The position numbers and the translations under genes are program-made. Shown here in pieces: positions 11,459 to 23,499 of a stretch of 64,000 nucleotides of DNA. The DNA is taken from NCBI GenBank assembly GCA_014338405.1, contig JTDE01000295.1, positions 172,497-236,496 on the forward strand, in the 5' to 3' direction. The notes under the pieces were generated by a model that worked only from the letters and a program-made list of their open reading frames with translations, was not told where the DNA came from and searched no databases. Numbering within the stretch: the first letter of the stretch is position 1; each line of letters opens with the position of its first letter. This DNA comes from Paragonimus skrjabini miyazakii (taxonomy: Eukaryota > Platyhelminthes > Trematoda > Plagiorchiida > Troglotrematidae).

Positions 11459-11860
11459 TTATTTGTTGGGGGGGGTTCTAAGTTGCGAGAGTTGCGTTCC
11501 GATATTTGAGCTCTGATTTTCATACCGCTTCGCAATATCGTTGCGTTCGTTTTTGATAGAGATACTGCTCGTGGCCTTGCTTTGCTCTTGTCTTTCTCTA
11601 TCGGGTGGGGTCGTAACAACTGCTGAACTCTTAAGACTGATCACCGAAGCGACAGTTCGTACATTGCGTAATGGCGACTGTTGTCCATGACCCTCATGTT
11701 CCGTGTGTCTTACACGACGAATATTTTGAATTTTACGTGAAACAGCTAGACAGAGAAACATTGGGATGTAGTTCAACAGTGTATGATGAACTGTGTGTCG
11801 AAAACGTTCGATAATTGTGTTAATGAAGTGGCCCTCACAAAGAAAAGAATTCAATAACAT
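11459..11860 (-). other. Open frame of 133 codons, possible exon or chance
   Basis: The longest frame in this part of the window not explained by a transposon. A short hydrophobic stretch (LLNYIPMFLCLAV) is followed by a basic segment and a polar tail rich in Ser, Thr, Gln and Arg with TTPPDRERQEQ. No domain recognised, no clear splice sites, and ORFs of this length are expected by chance in 64 kb. Kept only as a candidate. Confidence 0.15.
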
Positions 11861-12790
11861 TAGTAACGATTTCAGTTATGAGGTTCAATTCTAGCTAGCA
11901 GTGTATAATTGGTCATACTGACTGTTTACTTTGACAGCAACGTTTTGTTACAGAATCTGAACAAATGGATTCCGAATGACTGTTCCATATAATCCACCAC
12001 ATAAGAGTATTTCATGCTAACTGGAATTTTGTGTGAAGCGTATTACTATAAACATTATGATGACATCTCTACTTGATTATCCAAAATTATCGGTCTTTCG
12101 TTCAACCTCACTGAAACCTAATTAGGAACTTATCAATTAATGTATGTCTGAAATATGTCTGACTACGATTTCCTTTATTATTGATATCACGCCTTACAAT
12201 AGTATTATGAGTATTCTTTCACGTGACCTCTGATTGCCGATTTCATACAAACAGGTGACAGTTGGCGCATACAACTTGTGGGAGTCATCATAATCGCATA
12301 TCCCCAGGGTTACTCCCGAAAGTAATCATTACTGGGGTGCGGGGAAATCGACCGATCTAGGACACCGAACACTGAGAGAGAGATTTACCAAATTTGAACG
12401 TATTTTCACCGCACGTAGATATTTCTGTGGTGTGGTGTCTCGAAAAGAAATCTCTCTCGTAACTAACTGAAAATCGAAGTAAATCATGAAAAACAAGGTT
12501 TCAGCGAAGAATTAATGGGCAAATGTCCTTTGTTGACGTGGCACTGACACGCAGATCAGATGATTCATTACAGTAAAGCGCGTTTGGGAGAAAACCTAGA
12601 CTCACCAATACTTGCACTTCCATTGCTATGTACCGATCAGTCACAAACGTGGTTTGATATGTTATCTGACGAACAGAGCAAAACGAATATGCACACAGGA
12701 CAAGGCAGAAGAGGAATTATAGAATTCATGGGAGATTCTTAGTACTAATGCTTATCTCGAGAAGTTTGGTGGCAGCAACATGCAAGGAAG
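11861..12790. other. No recognisable feature
   Basis: AT-rich, no motif. A short inverted pair (gagagagattt near 12373 and gaaatctctctc near 12448) is the only structure noted. Confidence 0.4.
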
Positions 12791-12794
12791 ACAA

Positions 12795-13345
12795 CCGAGA
12801 CTCTTAGCGGACATTACCGATAAGAAAGAAATCTACCTATTTTTGTCATTCAAGAGTGATGCGGCGGCGGAGTTGATATCGCGTCAAATCACTAATGTCA
12901 TCAAAACGAATTATTACGCATTTGGTTCTGTTGTCACGTTTCACTAAAAACCGGCAGATCCACTGAATTTGAAAGATCACGTGTCTAGTGATGTTGACTC
13001 TTTCTTGATCTATTCATTTGATTGTTCCTATGGTTCAGCATACATAAGTCACATTACTGGGTGTTTATCTGGAAGAATCTGTGAACATGTCCTTGCTTGG
13101 CTTCACTTTGGGACAACAAAGCGCATCAATTCATCCGTTCTGGCCCATCTGATCGATTGTGACCAACATACAGACACGGATAGAGTATTCCGCGCCGTCT
13201 ATTAGATCCCGACCAGTTTGTCGCGAGAGATCAAATGTCACATCCTATTGATTGTCCAGACAGTTGCAATCAGACAACGTCACCCGGTTTTGTTTACGCA
13301 TAAACAATTAGTTCAAACCTTGGGGCTTCTTTGTCTAAACACGGC
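12795..13345 (+). pseudogene. Penelope-like element: GIY-YIG domain relic (subfamily shared with 32.1 kb)
   Basis: Reads SDAAAELISRQITNVIKTNY, a stop, KPADPLNLKDHVSS, then the nuclease-like part IYSFDCSYGSAYISH with GRICEHVLAW and SSVLAHLIDCDQHTD, then a stop and the terminal region with RQRHPVLFTHKQLVQTL. The YIG half reads YIS and the usual following Arg/Thr are lost, so the nuclease would be defective. It is a close copy of the minus-strand relic at 32055-32600. No RT part is present, as in typical 5'-truncated insertions. Confidence 0.75.
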
Positions 13346-15475
13346 TGCTCAACCTATGAAGTAATTTGTCCCCGTTCCACTGTCCCAGCCCCATTAAACT
13401 TGACTAGATAGCATCGACTTCGTTTGTGTTCCTAATCACAGCAAAGTAGTGTCAATCATTTATCCTATCACACTATCCATTCATTGTTTTGTCGATCAAT
13501 AAAGCTGGCCATCTTGTTTTTCGTGGTTGGTTTCTAGCTTAAAGTTGCCACACTGTCAATCGGCATTTGTCTAGTCCGAGCAAATAACCTAACCATACTG
13601 GAGGGCTGTAAGTTATGCACATAAGTTGATATTTTTTCAGTTCCAATAATCTTAGCTTGAATACTGTCTGGTGCCCAGAGAGGTCCCAGATGTACCTGGT
13701 AGTACCAGTTACTTCAAGTACATCGCTATGAATATCGGATTTTTCATTGCTACAGCAAACTGCACTTCTCTGGCGTTTTTTTAAATGTCGGTAATCAGCT
13801 GAATTCCGGACCGAAATCTTCTATTTTCCCGTTTGTCCTGACAGTGACTGATAGTGAAGAAATTTGATATGTGATGGTTTAATCAAAACTAATCTCGTCA
13901 ACAGTCGTAAAGTCCGTGGGGTCCACAGCCTCCGATGAAATGTTAACGACCAAAAGGCATCGTCCTGTTCCGTTCTCTTGCCCTTTTTAAGTGAAGCAGG
14001 GTAATCTCAGCTTCTTTACCACACCCGACCATATTTTAGGACGTACCTATGCTTGACAGTGATAAATGTGATGTTCACCAATCTGCGGCCTGTATTGAAT
14101 CAGTCAACAATTTGGAGCTGGCTACGTGTTTTGCTCAGCTCCCGGTGATGGCAAACGTGGTCACCCTTAGGATGACTACTATCTATCTATTCACAATCGG
14201 TTAGAAATGGTCTAAATTGGAAATGAAATAGGAAAGTTTCCGGAACATTACATGTTGGCGGCCGTTGTAGATAGGTTGGGCATATAAAAACTGTATTGGC
14301 AGGGACGGCTTGTCAGTATCATGTTTTCTATGGAAATCGCGGCAGTCTCCATAAAAGTATTTACTTCAGGAGAATGCTACTTAGAATGGGGATCGTTGCA
14401 AATACAAGTGCTGCATTACTTGAACGTTACTCACCTATATTAATGGTGGTCTATTACGAACTGGGAAATTGAGCCAATGCAAACCCATGGACTGACATCT
14501 CTGATCTGTGATCCAGAGAAAAAATGTTCACTGAAGAAAAGATTTGTATTTCCTATATTTTAAAATTGTTAACCCACGCCGGAAATTCAATCTGACTGGT
14601 TCATTCCCAGGTTGGGCTAAAGGTTTCAACGAGTGCCCATCCAGCACTATCAACAACAGATTGAAAAAGAGTCGAGAAAAATGAGGTAGTTTGTTTGTAT
14701 TTCTCTCCGACTACGTAAACCACAGAGTAATAACATTATTTTAATGAGATATTAATGTACTATGTGCAATGTGGTGTGTTTAATTCGATATATGTTTAGT
14801 CTATCAAAAGAGTTAATCGGTCTAAATGGACTAAAATGTAATTTTTTCCAATGTTTCTAATCCAGCCTAAATCAAATATTTGGATCACGTGACATATCGT
14901 AATCTGGTCGAATTCGGTAGGGATTTTTTGCAATACGCGCATTACACAATTCAATAAAACATAATCGTATGATATCTTGTTTCACATTTTTTGTTTACAA
15001 AATTAGATTCTCGCAATAACTAAACCGTTAATACACTCAATCCTCATACAGTAGCTGACATTTATTATAATATGCTACTATGAATTGTGAGCCTAATAGC
15101 TTTTAGCCGATTGCTAAACATCCGGAGTCAAGTTGAATATCAACAACCACGTGAGGGTTGCAGTTGATTTTACCGACATGGACACGTCAGGAAAACTAAA
15201 ACCGGCTAATGGACTCGGCATTTGATCAACATTTACTCATTTGTGTCAACAGTGTAATCTGTTACCTGATTCAAAAAAGCATTAATGTTAATGGACAAGT
15301 TCAGCTGTTTACCAAAGAACAACCAAAAATTTGACACAACCCAAATCTCACACTGACCTTTTAACTTTCATGACCAGCAAGACGACTGAACTGAGTCACT
15401 AATAACAGTGAATACTTCCCGACATTTAAAAACTATTTAATGTATAAAAATGGTTAATTTACCACTTCTAACCCA
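13346..15475. other. No recognisable feature
   Basis: AT-rich sequence with no open frame above 60 codons. No transposon protein motif, tRNA-like head or inverted repeat seen. Confidence 0.5.
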
Positions 15476-15479
15476 TTCT

Positions 15480-18470
15480 GATACTGTGATTTGATGGTCA
15501 GGCCTGTGCACTGTATCAATCCGGAGGACTATGCTGACTAGGACGTCGGTTATTCTAGGTTCAACCATATCACATAGGCCAAAAGGTATGCTGCATGACA
15601 AATGTGAGTCGTATTTATAGGGGTGTATATATATAGCACTACTGACCGCGTATGAGTATGACCATTTTTACAGTTACGGCACTGCCGTCTTTCTAATAAC
15701 AGAGAATGGGTTATAAAACGTACTTTCAAACAAAACAACACTCCGACCGTTCAGTGACCGACCCTGACCACCAACGTATTGGTCAATATGGTTGGGAAAA
15801 TATTGACATTCTTCAATAGACTAGTATAGTCTGAATACACTTTGTGCGTGCAGCGATGGTCAGAATCAAACAGGCTTGTCTTATTAACTGTGTTCTGGCG
15901 CTAGGTAAGCCTCTTACTGTCAAGTGAGTCACTGTCGAGTCATTGTTCCCGGGTTGTGTCCTCCAAGTAAACCCTACCTCCCGTTGTCTCGCGGGTCACA
16001 CTACTGAGTCAGAGACTGGGGGTGGAATTCCTTAATTCAACCTTCTTCCGCGGAATAAAAGACCACCTTTTCCCACCCTCCTCCTCTGCTACTGATTGCC
16101 CTCCTTCCAAACCAAGACAACCGGTGTACATTGGCTCGTCCAACGTCCGCATTCTCCAGTAAACAGTATGCTTCCCTTGCGAGCAAGCCCTCGAGTATGG
16201 AACTGGGGGTGTGCTGTTTCCCCCAAATACGTCTTTGCAATAGTAGCAATGTCCCTCACTTGAATTCTCTTCTAGATATAGCTATCAGTCGGCGGTTTTT
16301 TCTCTCTCGGAGCCTCTGGTAACAGTGAAGCCGAATCTCCTTGTGAAGTTGGAGTGGGAATAGAACTGAGTTTTAAGGCAACGCAGGACCTACTAGACTG
16401 GATCTCAACGCATGGTCATCTGTGTGCCATCGGACCAGGCACTTCAATCAAAGTCTGTCGACAGGGACCAGAAGGATGTTGTTCATTCGTCATATCTGCA
16501 TATACTTCAGCAGACAACAGTTCAGACACTGTCAGTGAACGCCTTCCACGATGGTTTCTTTGATGTTCCGGGACAAATTATTCACTCGGAGAACGTTATG
16601 CTTGCTGGTGATATGAACACACAACTTGGCCATTTCACTCCAGACGAGAAGCAGCTGGATGGTATGTTTGGTGTCCGTGTGCACCACACGGATAATACCG
16701 ACCGGCCACTACAATTTGCCTATATCACGGACTCCATATATCCAGCAGTATATTTCGGCCCAAACGACGGTAACGATCCAGGGGTAGACCACCATGTGCA
16801 GCTTAAAAATGGACGCAACATGTTCACATAGCCATCAGCTAGCAGTGTCCCCATTCCAATAAAGACTGTTGTTCACCTTGAAGTGACCATCTTGAATCCG
16901 CTCATGTCAATGTTCGTGCTCGCTTTGTTCTATGGTTTACTCAGGAGTCAACTTTTTACAAACAAAAAATTTTCGGTTAGAAGTTGAGTGACAAGGGTAT
17001 ACAAAGCGTCCATCAAACAGTACTGACAGTAAAACCACCCGGGTTACAATGTTGAAGTGATCCGAACGGACACTGGACAAAATTTCCAACAGCGATGCGA
17101 AGAGGTCTATTCTAAAACAGCACTACAAATATGACGAAAGTGGATTCCTGCTGATGCAACAAAACCTATGAGCAAATTTCGACTGGTCTCTAGGACTACA
17201 AATACGATAAACACCGCTGTGAAATAAAACACAAACTTAAGAACAGTTAACATGAAGGTGGCGAAGCACAACTTACCGAACGAGCCGAAACGATTCTTAG
17301 TTGCAGTGACCGCTAGCAACGTGTAAGTGAAACTATATTTGAAGAAGACGACCCTCGAATTTAAAACTTGTCGTTACGACTTGACAAATGACCTGAGCAC
17401 TTCGAGGAACGATTCAATTAGCCTGAACCAACCCACTCAGCTACCGATGATTGGATTTTTTGGTTAGTTATGTCATTCCAGACGGTCCTCCGTTGAAAAC
17501 TGAAGTAGCTTTAAAGCTTGATATGTCGAAACATAAATTCCCAGACATGTAACTTCTTTCTCTAGCGCTTTGCAAAAATAGCAATGAAAGTGTGTTGTCT
17601 GAACTTATCACAACCTCTCGTTCCATATGAAAGAGTGAAGTGATGCCTGATGACTGGTGCTTATCAACCGTCATTCCCATTTTCAACAAGGTATCAGGAC
17701 AGCATGTGACAACCACAAATGTGTCAGCCATGTCTCAATCGTACTTGTAATGCACACAGGCCTCACAATGCAGAAGTTTCTGAAACAGACAGGACTAAAT
17801 GAGAGAAGAACGGGTGGGCTTTCGGCTGCCTCTGACTGGGTTACCTGACATGCACTTTGAAACATTTTGCATAGCAGAGAAGTCCCAGCAGAACATGTCA
17901 CTTTGCTGAAATCGTTGTAGATCCACTCTAACTACGAAGTAAGCATTCATAGGCAGCTATTTTGAGCATTCTCCATGACATGTGGCGTTCGACGGGTATG
18001 TTCGATCTCCGCCCTCCATTTCAACCACGTGATGGACGGTGTTTTGCAAGAAGTACTTAAAGGTTCCGAGGATCTCGGCTTCTGTCAATTGATATGTTGA
18101 CCGATATTGAAAATGTGAACAACATAGGTTTACATAGTTCCTCTGTAAAGTACATGCAGATTATAGTGAATCGGTTAAATGATAAGGTTGGTGTGCACTT
18201 TGCAGTTTTCAAGTGTAGTGTCCTTACAAGGTTGGGTTAGCACTCAACCCGTCTTTGTTACTGTCGGTAAACTGTTAGAAACTGTCAATCGTTTCACCCA
18301 CATGGGTAGTTTCACCTTGTCAGTCTGTAGTATTGCTGATGAGGTGTTCAAGAGGATATGGAGGACAAGTATCAGACTCACTACTTTCATAGCCCGTGAC
18401 CGCGTTATTCCCTGCCTACCTTGCTGTTTCGTCTTACCGTCAGCAGCCACAATGAACAATGCACGGTGCT
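15480..18470 (+). pseudogene. LINE-A, decayed near-complete copy
   Basis: Collinear with the LINE-A at 56.9-61.1 kb. Leader 15480-16110 (cagttacggcactgc at 15671, a gagtcattgttcccg block). Endonuclease 16130-16830 with GVGIELSFKATQDLLDWIST, AGDMNTQLGHF and FGVRVHHTDN. A middle part around 17040-17100 matches 59040-59080. RT relics 17465-18170 (ccagacggtcctccgt, attcccattttcaac) and the post-RT region 18179-18400 (LETVNRFTHMG, LSVCSIADEVF). Frameshifts and stops are frequent. LINEs of this class make an apurinic-like endonuclease and RT from one protein for target-primed integration. The 3' tail with (ATG)n is missing. Confidence 0.75.
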
Positions 18471-20860
18471 CCATTGGTATACGGAGTATATAACAAATCA
18501 TTTTGACAGTTGTTGAAAGTTTCAGAGACTAGTTATCAGAAGAAGTACGAGATTCAAGGGAATGCCTTGAGCAGGAAGACTGACAGAATCAAGTCAGTTC
18601 GCAATGAATTACAGACACCTCAAGGGAGACCTCATTCTTCCCCCAAAAATGCTTAATATACCAAATTATCCACAAGTACATCTCCTACCGCCAAACGAGG
18701 ATGAACGTTTAAAAGTTCAGTAACAGTAATTGGTTAACGGAATACGCAACTCTGCGATCACGGGCGAACAGGTTGAGAGTCATAAAGTATTACCCGAACA
18801 GCAAATACATGGGAGACAACCTGCACTACAAATTTCTCAACCGCTATACTAGCACAGTCTCAAAGGTCATCAAATTCGCACATCTGACTGAATGTTGTTT
18901 CAGTGTTTGTTGCTTGAGTGCTTGCAACCAGCAGTTTCACTGAATGTATCTTTTATTCATTTTCTCTCCCTTTTTCTTCACACCTATAAACTGTCTAATA
19001 TAATTTTTACTGACAAACAGAGACGGGAATGCATAAGCAAAGCGCCTTCTCCCTCTTGTAACAACTTAGGAACCCATGACTGTCAGACAAGCACAGTTAC
19101 AACCATTACTTCGGATTTAATGATGGACGAAAGGTCCCGCAAGTAAGTTTTGTGCAAACGTAACACGTAAAACTGTTTTTGTTCTTATAACCAACATGAT
19201 AGAATAGTTTTACCCCTCCCCTGATTCCTCGATATTAGCTAGACGCGAAATGTTGTTGAACTAAATAACCGTCTACACAAAACTCATATATCAAAGGAGT
19301 TACGTATCTATTTACTATCCGTGCGAATACTCTGTGTATTTCGAATGACGACAACTGGCGGCTTCCCCCTCCCCCTAGTGACTTACGTTCAATTTCTCAA
19401 GCAACAGTGTAAACCATACTTTGAGACCGTGTTGTCTAAGATGTCCACTCTACATGATACTCGACGTCCAGTAAATTGCTTCTACTTCATTCGCATCCTC
19501 TGTAAGTGTGTGAGTCTAGTGTTGTGTAGAACAAAAGAAACACGGCTTTTCTTCTATTTGCTTGATACTGTACTATCAACAGCTCATTAGGTTTGGCTCA
19601 ATAAACTAGACAGTCGGACAGAAATGTTTTGCGGACTGACTTTTCTTCAATTAAGCTTAGATCCATCTAATGACAGCTTGTCTTACACTCAATTTGTCTG
19701 TAGGCAGTCGTTCTCAAAAGTGTATAACTGGAAAACAAAAAACTAAATTACTGAATTGAGTGGACGCTTGTGTGAAACTCTGACTATTAGGAGACGAATA
19801 ATTGTTTTGTATTTTGTAATGACATTGTGTTATTGAAGTGAGTTTACGCAATGTGTGGCGATTGTAAACACGGCGATGGCCATTTTTTAACCGAAACTCA
19901 CGGTTTACGATAATGTTCTTAGCTTGAGCTCAAAAAGATGGCATGAGATATAACACTTTCAGAAGACATGCTGAGAAGGGATCAAAATACTTCTTACTAG
20001 GAAGAAATACTCTCATCAAAGGAAAACTCCAGAAGTACGACGTCTAGTTTGTAATTTGTATTTCCAATGAAGAAACATACCTCTCAGAACCATACAGGAC
20101 AAACTTTCGGGGGCTTGAAATGGGCTTTGTATCTCTAGGATGAAACAGTGTGGTTTTCTTAGTAGATCAAACCCAGTTCGCACAGGCGTTGACTACAAAA
20201 CTGATCGCTAAAGTGCACAAATCCGCTTGATGTCAACTTTCACACATCACTCTAGGAATCTTAAATCTGATATTCGAGTGGCCGATAAACCTAGGATGAG
20301 ACTCATCCATCATTATTTCGGTTGTCAAAATTACATTGAATCAACGTTCACAAACTGCTTGTTATGGTATGCAAACCACACTTTTATAGCATGGCTTCTT
20401 TTAAGTGAAACCTCATTTGGGAATCCGAGCACCAAAACTCAATGGCCCGACTATGTTGTGGCCCGAGTTACATATTCCCAACTATGTTGAAAAATATCTC
20501 ACGTACTCCCCCCTATGAATTGGTTCTGAGCTCACAAGAAACATTGTTTATAACGTTACTCCAATAGAGAGTTTCTTGGTTCTACCCATCACACTTTGGT
20601 TCTTGTTAAAAGCTGGACAGTCAAGGGTACTCATCTTACACACTACTGTGCAGTTCCACTGCAGTAAATACTGGGAGTTGTAACCTACATTAGTCTTTCT
20701 CTCTACCTTTTGATCCCAACAACATTTTGTTTTGTGATACTTGGAATTATTGAGTTCGAATTTCTTTAAGAATTGTACAGTTCATAAGGAGAAGACTCCA
20801 CGGTTGTTGTAGTAAGCAGTTCCTATTCATGACAAAAAAACAGTGACTTACAAAATTTCC
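18471..20860. other. No recognisable feature
   Basis: Open frames up to 89 codons without motifs. No shared repeat seen. Confidence 0.45.
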
Positions 20861-20864
20861 AAGT

Positions 20865-21260
20865 TGAACATCACTCACAATTGATCGCAGCTGTCGCATT
20901 CCCATAGACTATTTCAGTCGGCCTCTTTCGAAAAGAAGCACTAGACTCAAGTTTCGCTCTCATTAGAGCTCGTCAGTAGTGCATATCATCGCCACTGCCG
21001 GGACTTGAACCACGGACACGCTGTTCAGGAGGCAACCGTTTTTACCACTGCGCCATTGACCTCACGTTAGGCACGACCGAATTATCATATGTGAACGCTC
21101 AACCACGTTCGCTTGTGAGTAATGATCAGGTTGCCCGATCGCCTTGAGAGGAGACACAGTTACTGTCTGTTAACTCCAATCGATAACCCCGCGATTAGGA
21201 CTTCCTAGACAGGTCGAGATCTCCGATCTCATTAAACCTGCTAGGCGATGTTTTAGATTA
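20865..21260 (-). repeat. SINE-B copy with intact hammerhead (minus), left half of an inverted pair
   Basis: On the minus strand the order is core (gagatctcgacctgtctagg, gataaccccgcg complement), tRNA-like head with A box tggcgcagtgg and B box ggttcaagtccc, hammerhead, then the tail with tgcgacagctgcgatcaa. The plus strand shows these as complements, for example accactgcgccattgacctc near 21046. Full-length-like except at the ends. It continues into an inverted second copy at 21280. Confidence 0.8.
20938..20982 (-). ncRNA. Type I hammerhead ribozyme in SINE-B
   Basis: Minus strand, 5' to 3': stem I strand GCACTA, core CTGACGA, stem II GCTCT with loop AATG and AGAGC, core GAAA, a very short stem III (ACT, loop TG, AGT), cleavage-site C17, and stem I partner TAGTGC. 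All conserved hammerhead core residues are present and stem I pairs at all six positions. Outer stem I can extend through AGTGGC and GCCGACT. Such minimal stem III, type I hammerheads are known from schistosome repeats. Self-cleavage is inferred, not shown. Confidence 0.85.
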
Positions 21261-21279
21261 CTGATGAGTAGTCGTCAGC

Positions 21280-21490
21280 GTGTCCGTGTCAGCGTGACCG
21301 TGGTTCAAGTCCCGGCAGTGGCGATGATATGCACTACTGACGAGCTCTAATGAGAGCGAAACTCGAGTCTGATGCTTCTTTTCGAAGGGGGCCGACTGCA
21401 AAGTCTATGGGAATGCGACAGCTGCGATCAATTGTGAGTGATGTTCAACTTGAAATTAACCAAATCCCCGACTACTCATCAGTAATTATA
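21280..21490 (+). repeat. SINE-B copy (plus), right half of inverted pair
   Basis: Begins at a junction with the core of the left copy (gattactgatgagtagtcg) and carries the B box, hammerhead and tail, ending with caaatccccgactactcatc and agt. It lacks the A box. Almost identical to the complement of 20865-21020, so the two halves could pair as one long hairpin. Confidence 0.8.
21331..21375 (+). ncRNA. Type I hammerhead ribozyme in SINE-B, weakened stem I
   Basis: Core CTGACGA, stem II GCTCT/AGAGC with AATG loop, GAAA and the cgagtc cleavage side are intact. The stem I partner reads TGATGC, giving one G-U and one mismatch against GCACTA. The outer stem, AGTGGC at 21317-21322 with GCCGACT at 21391-21397, is kept. 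The B box (21302-21312) lies immediately upstream. Confidence 0.75.
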
Positions 21491-21643
21491 AAATTTCACC
21501 AGTAGGGTATAAAATCGGAGTGTAGTATTAGACGACAGTAATAACATATCTAATGTCACGAACTATGAGTGGTCCAACATTGGCGAATAGCTGAAGAAGC
21601 AATAATGTGATGTCCAAATGTGAAATTTCTGAGCTTCCGGCGT

Positions 21644-21724
21644 GGCTTCGTAGCTCAGTTGGTAGAGCGCTTGCAGCGTTTGGGCATGGTGTTTCTGTCG
21701 CTGGTTCGAATCCAGCCGAAGTCC
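21644..21724 (+). repeat. SINE-A, best preserved tRNA-like head
   Basis: Acceptor-like ggcttcg pairs with cgaagtc, the D arm is good (gctc/gagc around agttggta) and the T arm is good (gctgg ttcgaat ccagc), giving typical A and B boxes for Pol III. The anticodon arm between them (about 30 bases) cannot make a standard 5-bp stem with a 7-base loop. With two related copies nearby (1148 and 22731) this is better called a tRNA-derived SINE than a tRNA gene. Confidence 0.65.
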
Positions 21725-21784
21725 AGATTTTTCGCAAATGGATCTCTTCTAAATAATGTAACTCTTCGTTCAATCACTATATTG

Positions 21785-22060
21785 TAATTCATCAGCGCAG
21801 GAAGAAGACATATGTTACGATATGTTAACATTTCGTTCACTCTCATCAGTCGCAAACGTAAAACATGCGAGTTATATATGACACACAAATAGAGATAGAC
21901 AGGATATGGACACGTATACAATCACACCATGTATTATGTCCTCACCACCACGACAACCTTATGGGTTGCTTCAACCACTTCTGTGCACATATAGCTGGTG
22001 AGTTCTGATCAACATGGCTTCGTTAAAAGCCAGTAGCTTCGAGTTCTGTTGATGTAACAA
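21785..22060 (-). repeat. Repeat family C, best preserved copy
   Basis: On the minus strand it carries gactgatgagagtgaacgaa followed by a hairpin (atgtta/taacat) and gtc, i.e. a hammerhead-like order of blocks. Stem II has only one standard pair and stem I is not evident, so I do not call a ribozyme. Shared with 7125-7345 and 40285-40570 over about 250 bases. No coding sequence. Confidence 0.65.
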
Positions 22061-22730
22061 TATTTGAATGACCTATTTAAGTCAACCTATTGATCTGTCA
22101 TCATGAGATGTCTGGCAATCGATGATTCTGGGCTTCGAGTAACGGTAGTTTGCTGACGTCGCATTATTCCTTGTATCAGGGTTTGGATGGATGATGAATT
22201 ATCATAAGTTACTATTGTCGTTGTTTGGCTTAACGGGTGTTTTTAGTCAGTTTACGATGCGTACATGGTCATGAGAGAAAGTTTATAATTCTTCAAAACA
22301 TTATAAACCGTCCTAGTGATATCCCAAAGATAACCATAGAAACGTGTCTACTTTTTCACCTTCGACAAATTGACATTCTAACTGTCTGTGGCGCAAGAAC
22401 ATCGGTTGTATTTCATGTAAGTAAAGTTCCTGTCGGCATCCAGCAGAAAAGATGTCTGCTGTGTAACGTGCAATAGAAACTAGTTAGCGCGCACGGATTG
22501 AATTTGAAATGACCGCTACGTCAACATTGTGCACCAGGACCCTGAGTCATCGGACAGTCAGACGAGCAAGGAGGACAGTTGCATTTGATCTACCGCTGAG
22601 TGTTGCGTAAGACCTCTTTGGATACAATCCCTGTCTGTTCTCCTGGTTGTGTGTTACAGCTGCTTCTAAAAAGTGTATCTTGTTGACAGAGTGCGATTCA
22701 CGAGAATGCAACTTGACCCGATTGTAGAAA
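22061..22730. other. No recognisable feature, except likely SINE-A flank at the right end
   Basis: No motif. The last 200 bases resemble the flank of the 1.1 kb SINE-A copy only weakly. Confidence 0.35.
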
Positions 22731-22802
22731 GTCTGGATTCGAACCAGCGACAGAAACAGAATACTCAAACAAAGCAAGCGCCTTACCAACTGAGCTACAA
22801 AG
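22731..22802 (-). repeat. SINE-A, third copy
   Basis: Minus-strand tRNA-like head with A box (tagctcagttggtaaggcg) and B box (ctggttcgaatccag is degraded to ctggattcgaaccag on the plus strand). The same anticodon-arm anomaly as at 21644 supports common descent as a SINE. Confidence 0.65.
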
Positions 22803-23398
22803 CCAAGCTGGGAAGTCAGAAACCTTAAATCTAAACTCTCTTACCCGTCCGCTCAACTGTGTTATATAGAACCCACCAAATGATCCATAGGACCGACTGC
22901 CGCGAAAAGATATCTCAAACAGTCTACGCTGAAACCCACAACGTCACCATTGAGCATAGAAAATGTATTATAAATAAGTGGCCTGACAGACTAATCAATT
23001 TGGAATTCAACCAAAGCCGCGCTTATTTCGTAGTCAGCTTAGACAAGGAGATCAATCTCTATTCCTCAGCCGATTATATAGAGCCAAAGCTATCCGTTTC
23101 GTCACAGGAAGCAATCACAGATAGGCACCGCGAGAAACCGGCCTTCTAACGGTCCTAAAGCGTACTCAAGCCAGTCGATCGATATCAACTTGAAACTTAT
23201 CCTGCTTGCTAGCTGAAAGAGAAATGTTAAGCCTTTGTTGTTGGAAGTACCAGATTCTCCGCTCGCGTTCCGACTAACCGAGGTTTAACTGCCATGCATC
23301 TATTAAATTAAGATGATCCAAGTATTGTGTGTTTCAACGATTCGAATAGCCCTATCAGTTCATTGGAAGTAAAGGGGCGTTTAGCCGAAAAGTCTGTG
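22803..23398. other. No recognisable feature
   Basis: Starts with the SINE-A 3' flank (atgatcca shared with 1295-1302). A 96-codon frame at 22859-23149 shows no motif. Confidence 0.4.
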
Positions 23399-23425
23399 TT
23401 CGGTTATTCGTCATCGGGCCAATTA
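23399..23425 (-). repeat. PLE terminal hairpin, diverged copy
   Basis: Minus strand reads cccgatgacgaataaccgaa, the same module as after the 5.6 kb PLE. It lies 3' of the minus-strand PLE coding relic, where it is expected. Confidence 0.4.
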
Positions 23426-23499
23426 CATAACATTTCGTATCATCATGACTATCAAGCCAGCAAAATCGAAAACAGTCATATAATTAGGTCGCACAGTTG

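Noticed and set aside
21644..21724. Functional tRNA gene
   Set aside because: The anticodon arm does not fold and related degraded copies exist nearby. Better explained as a SINE head.
21785..21870. Hammerhead ribozyme in repeat family C
   Set aside because: Core-like blocks are present, but stem II has one pair and stem I cannot be formed. Reported only as hammerhead-like.
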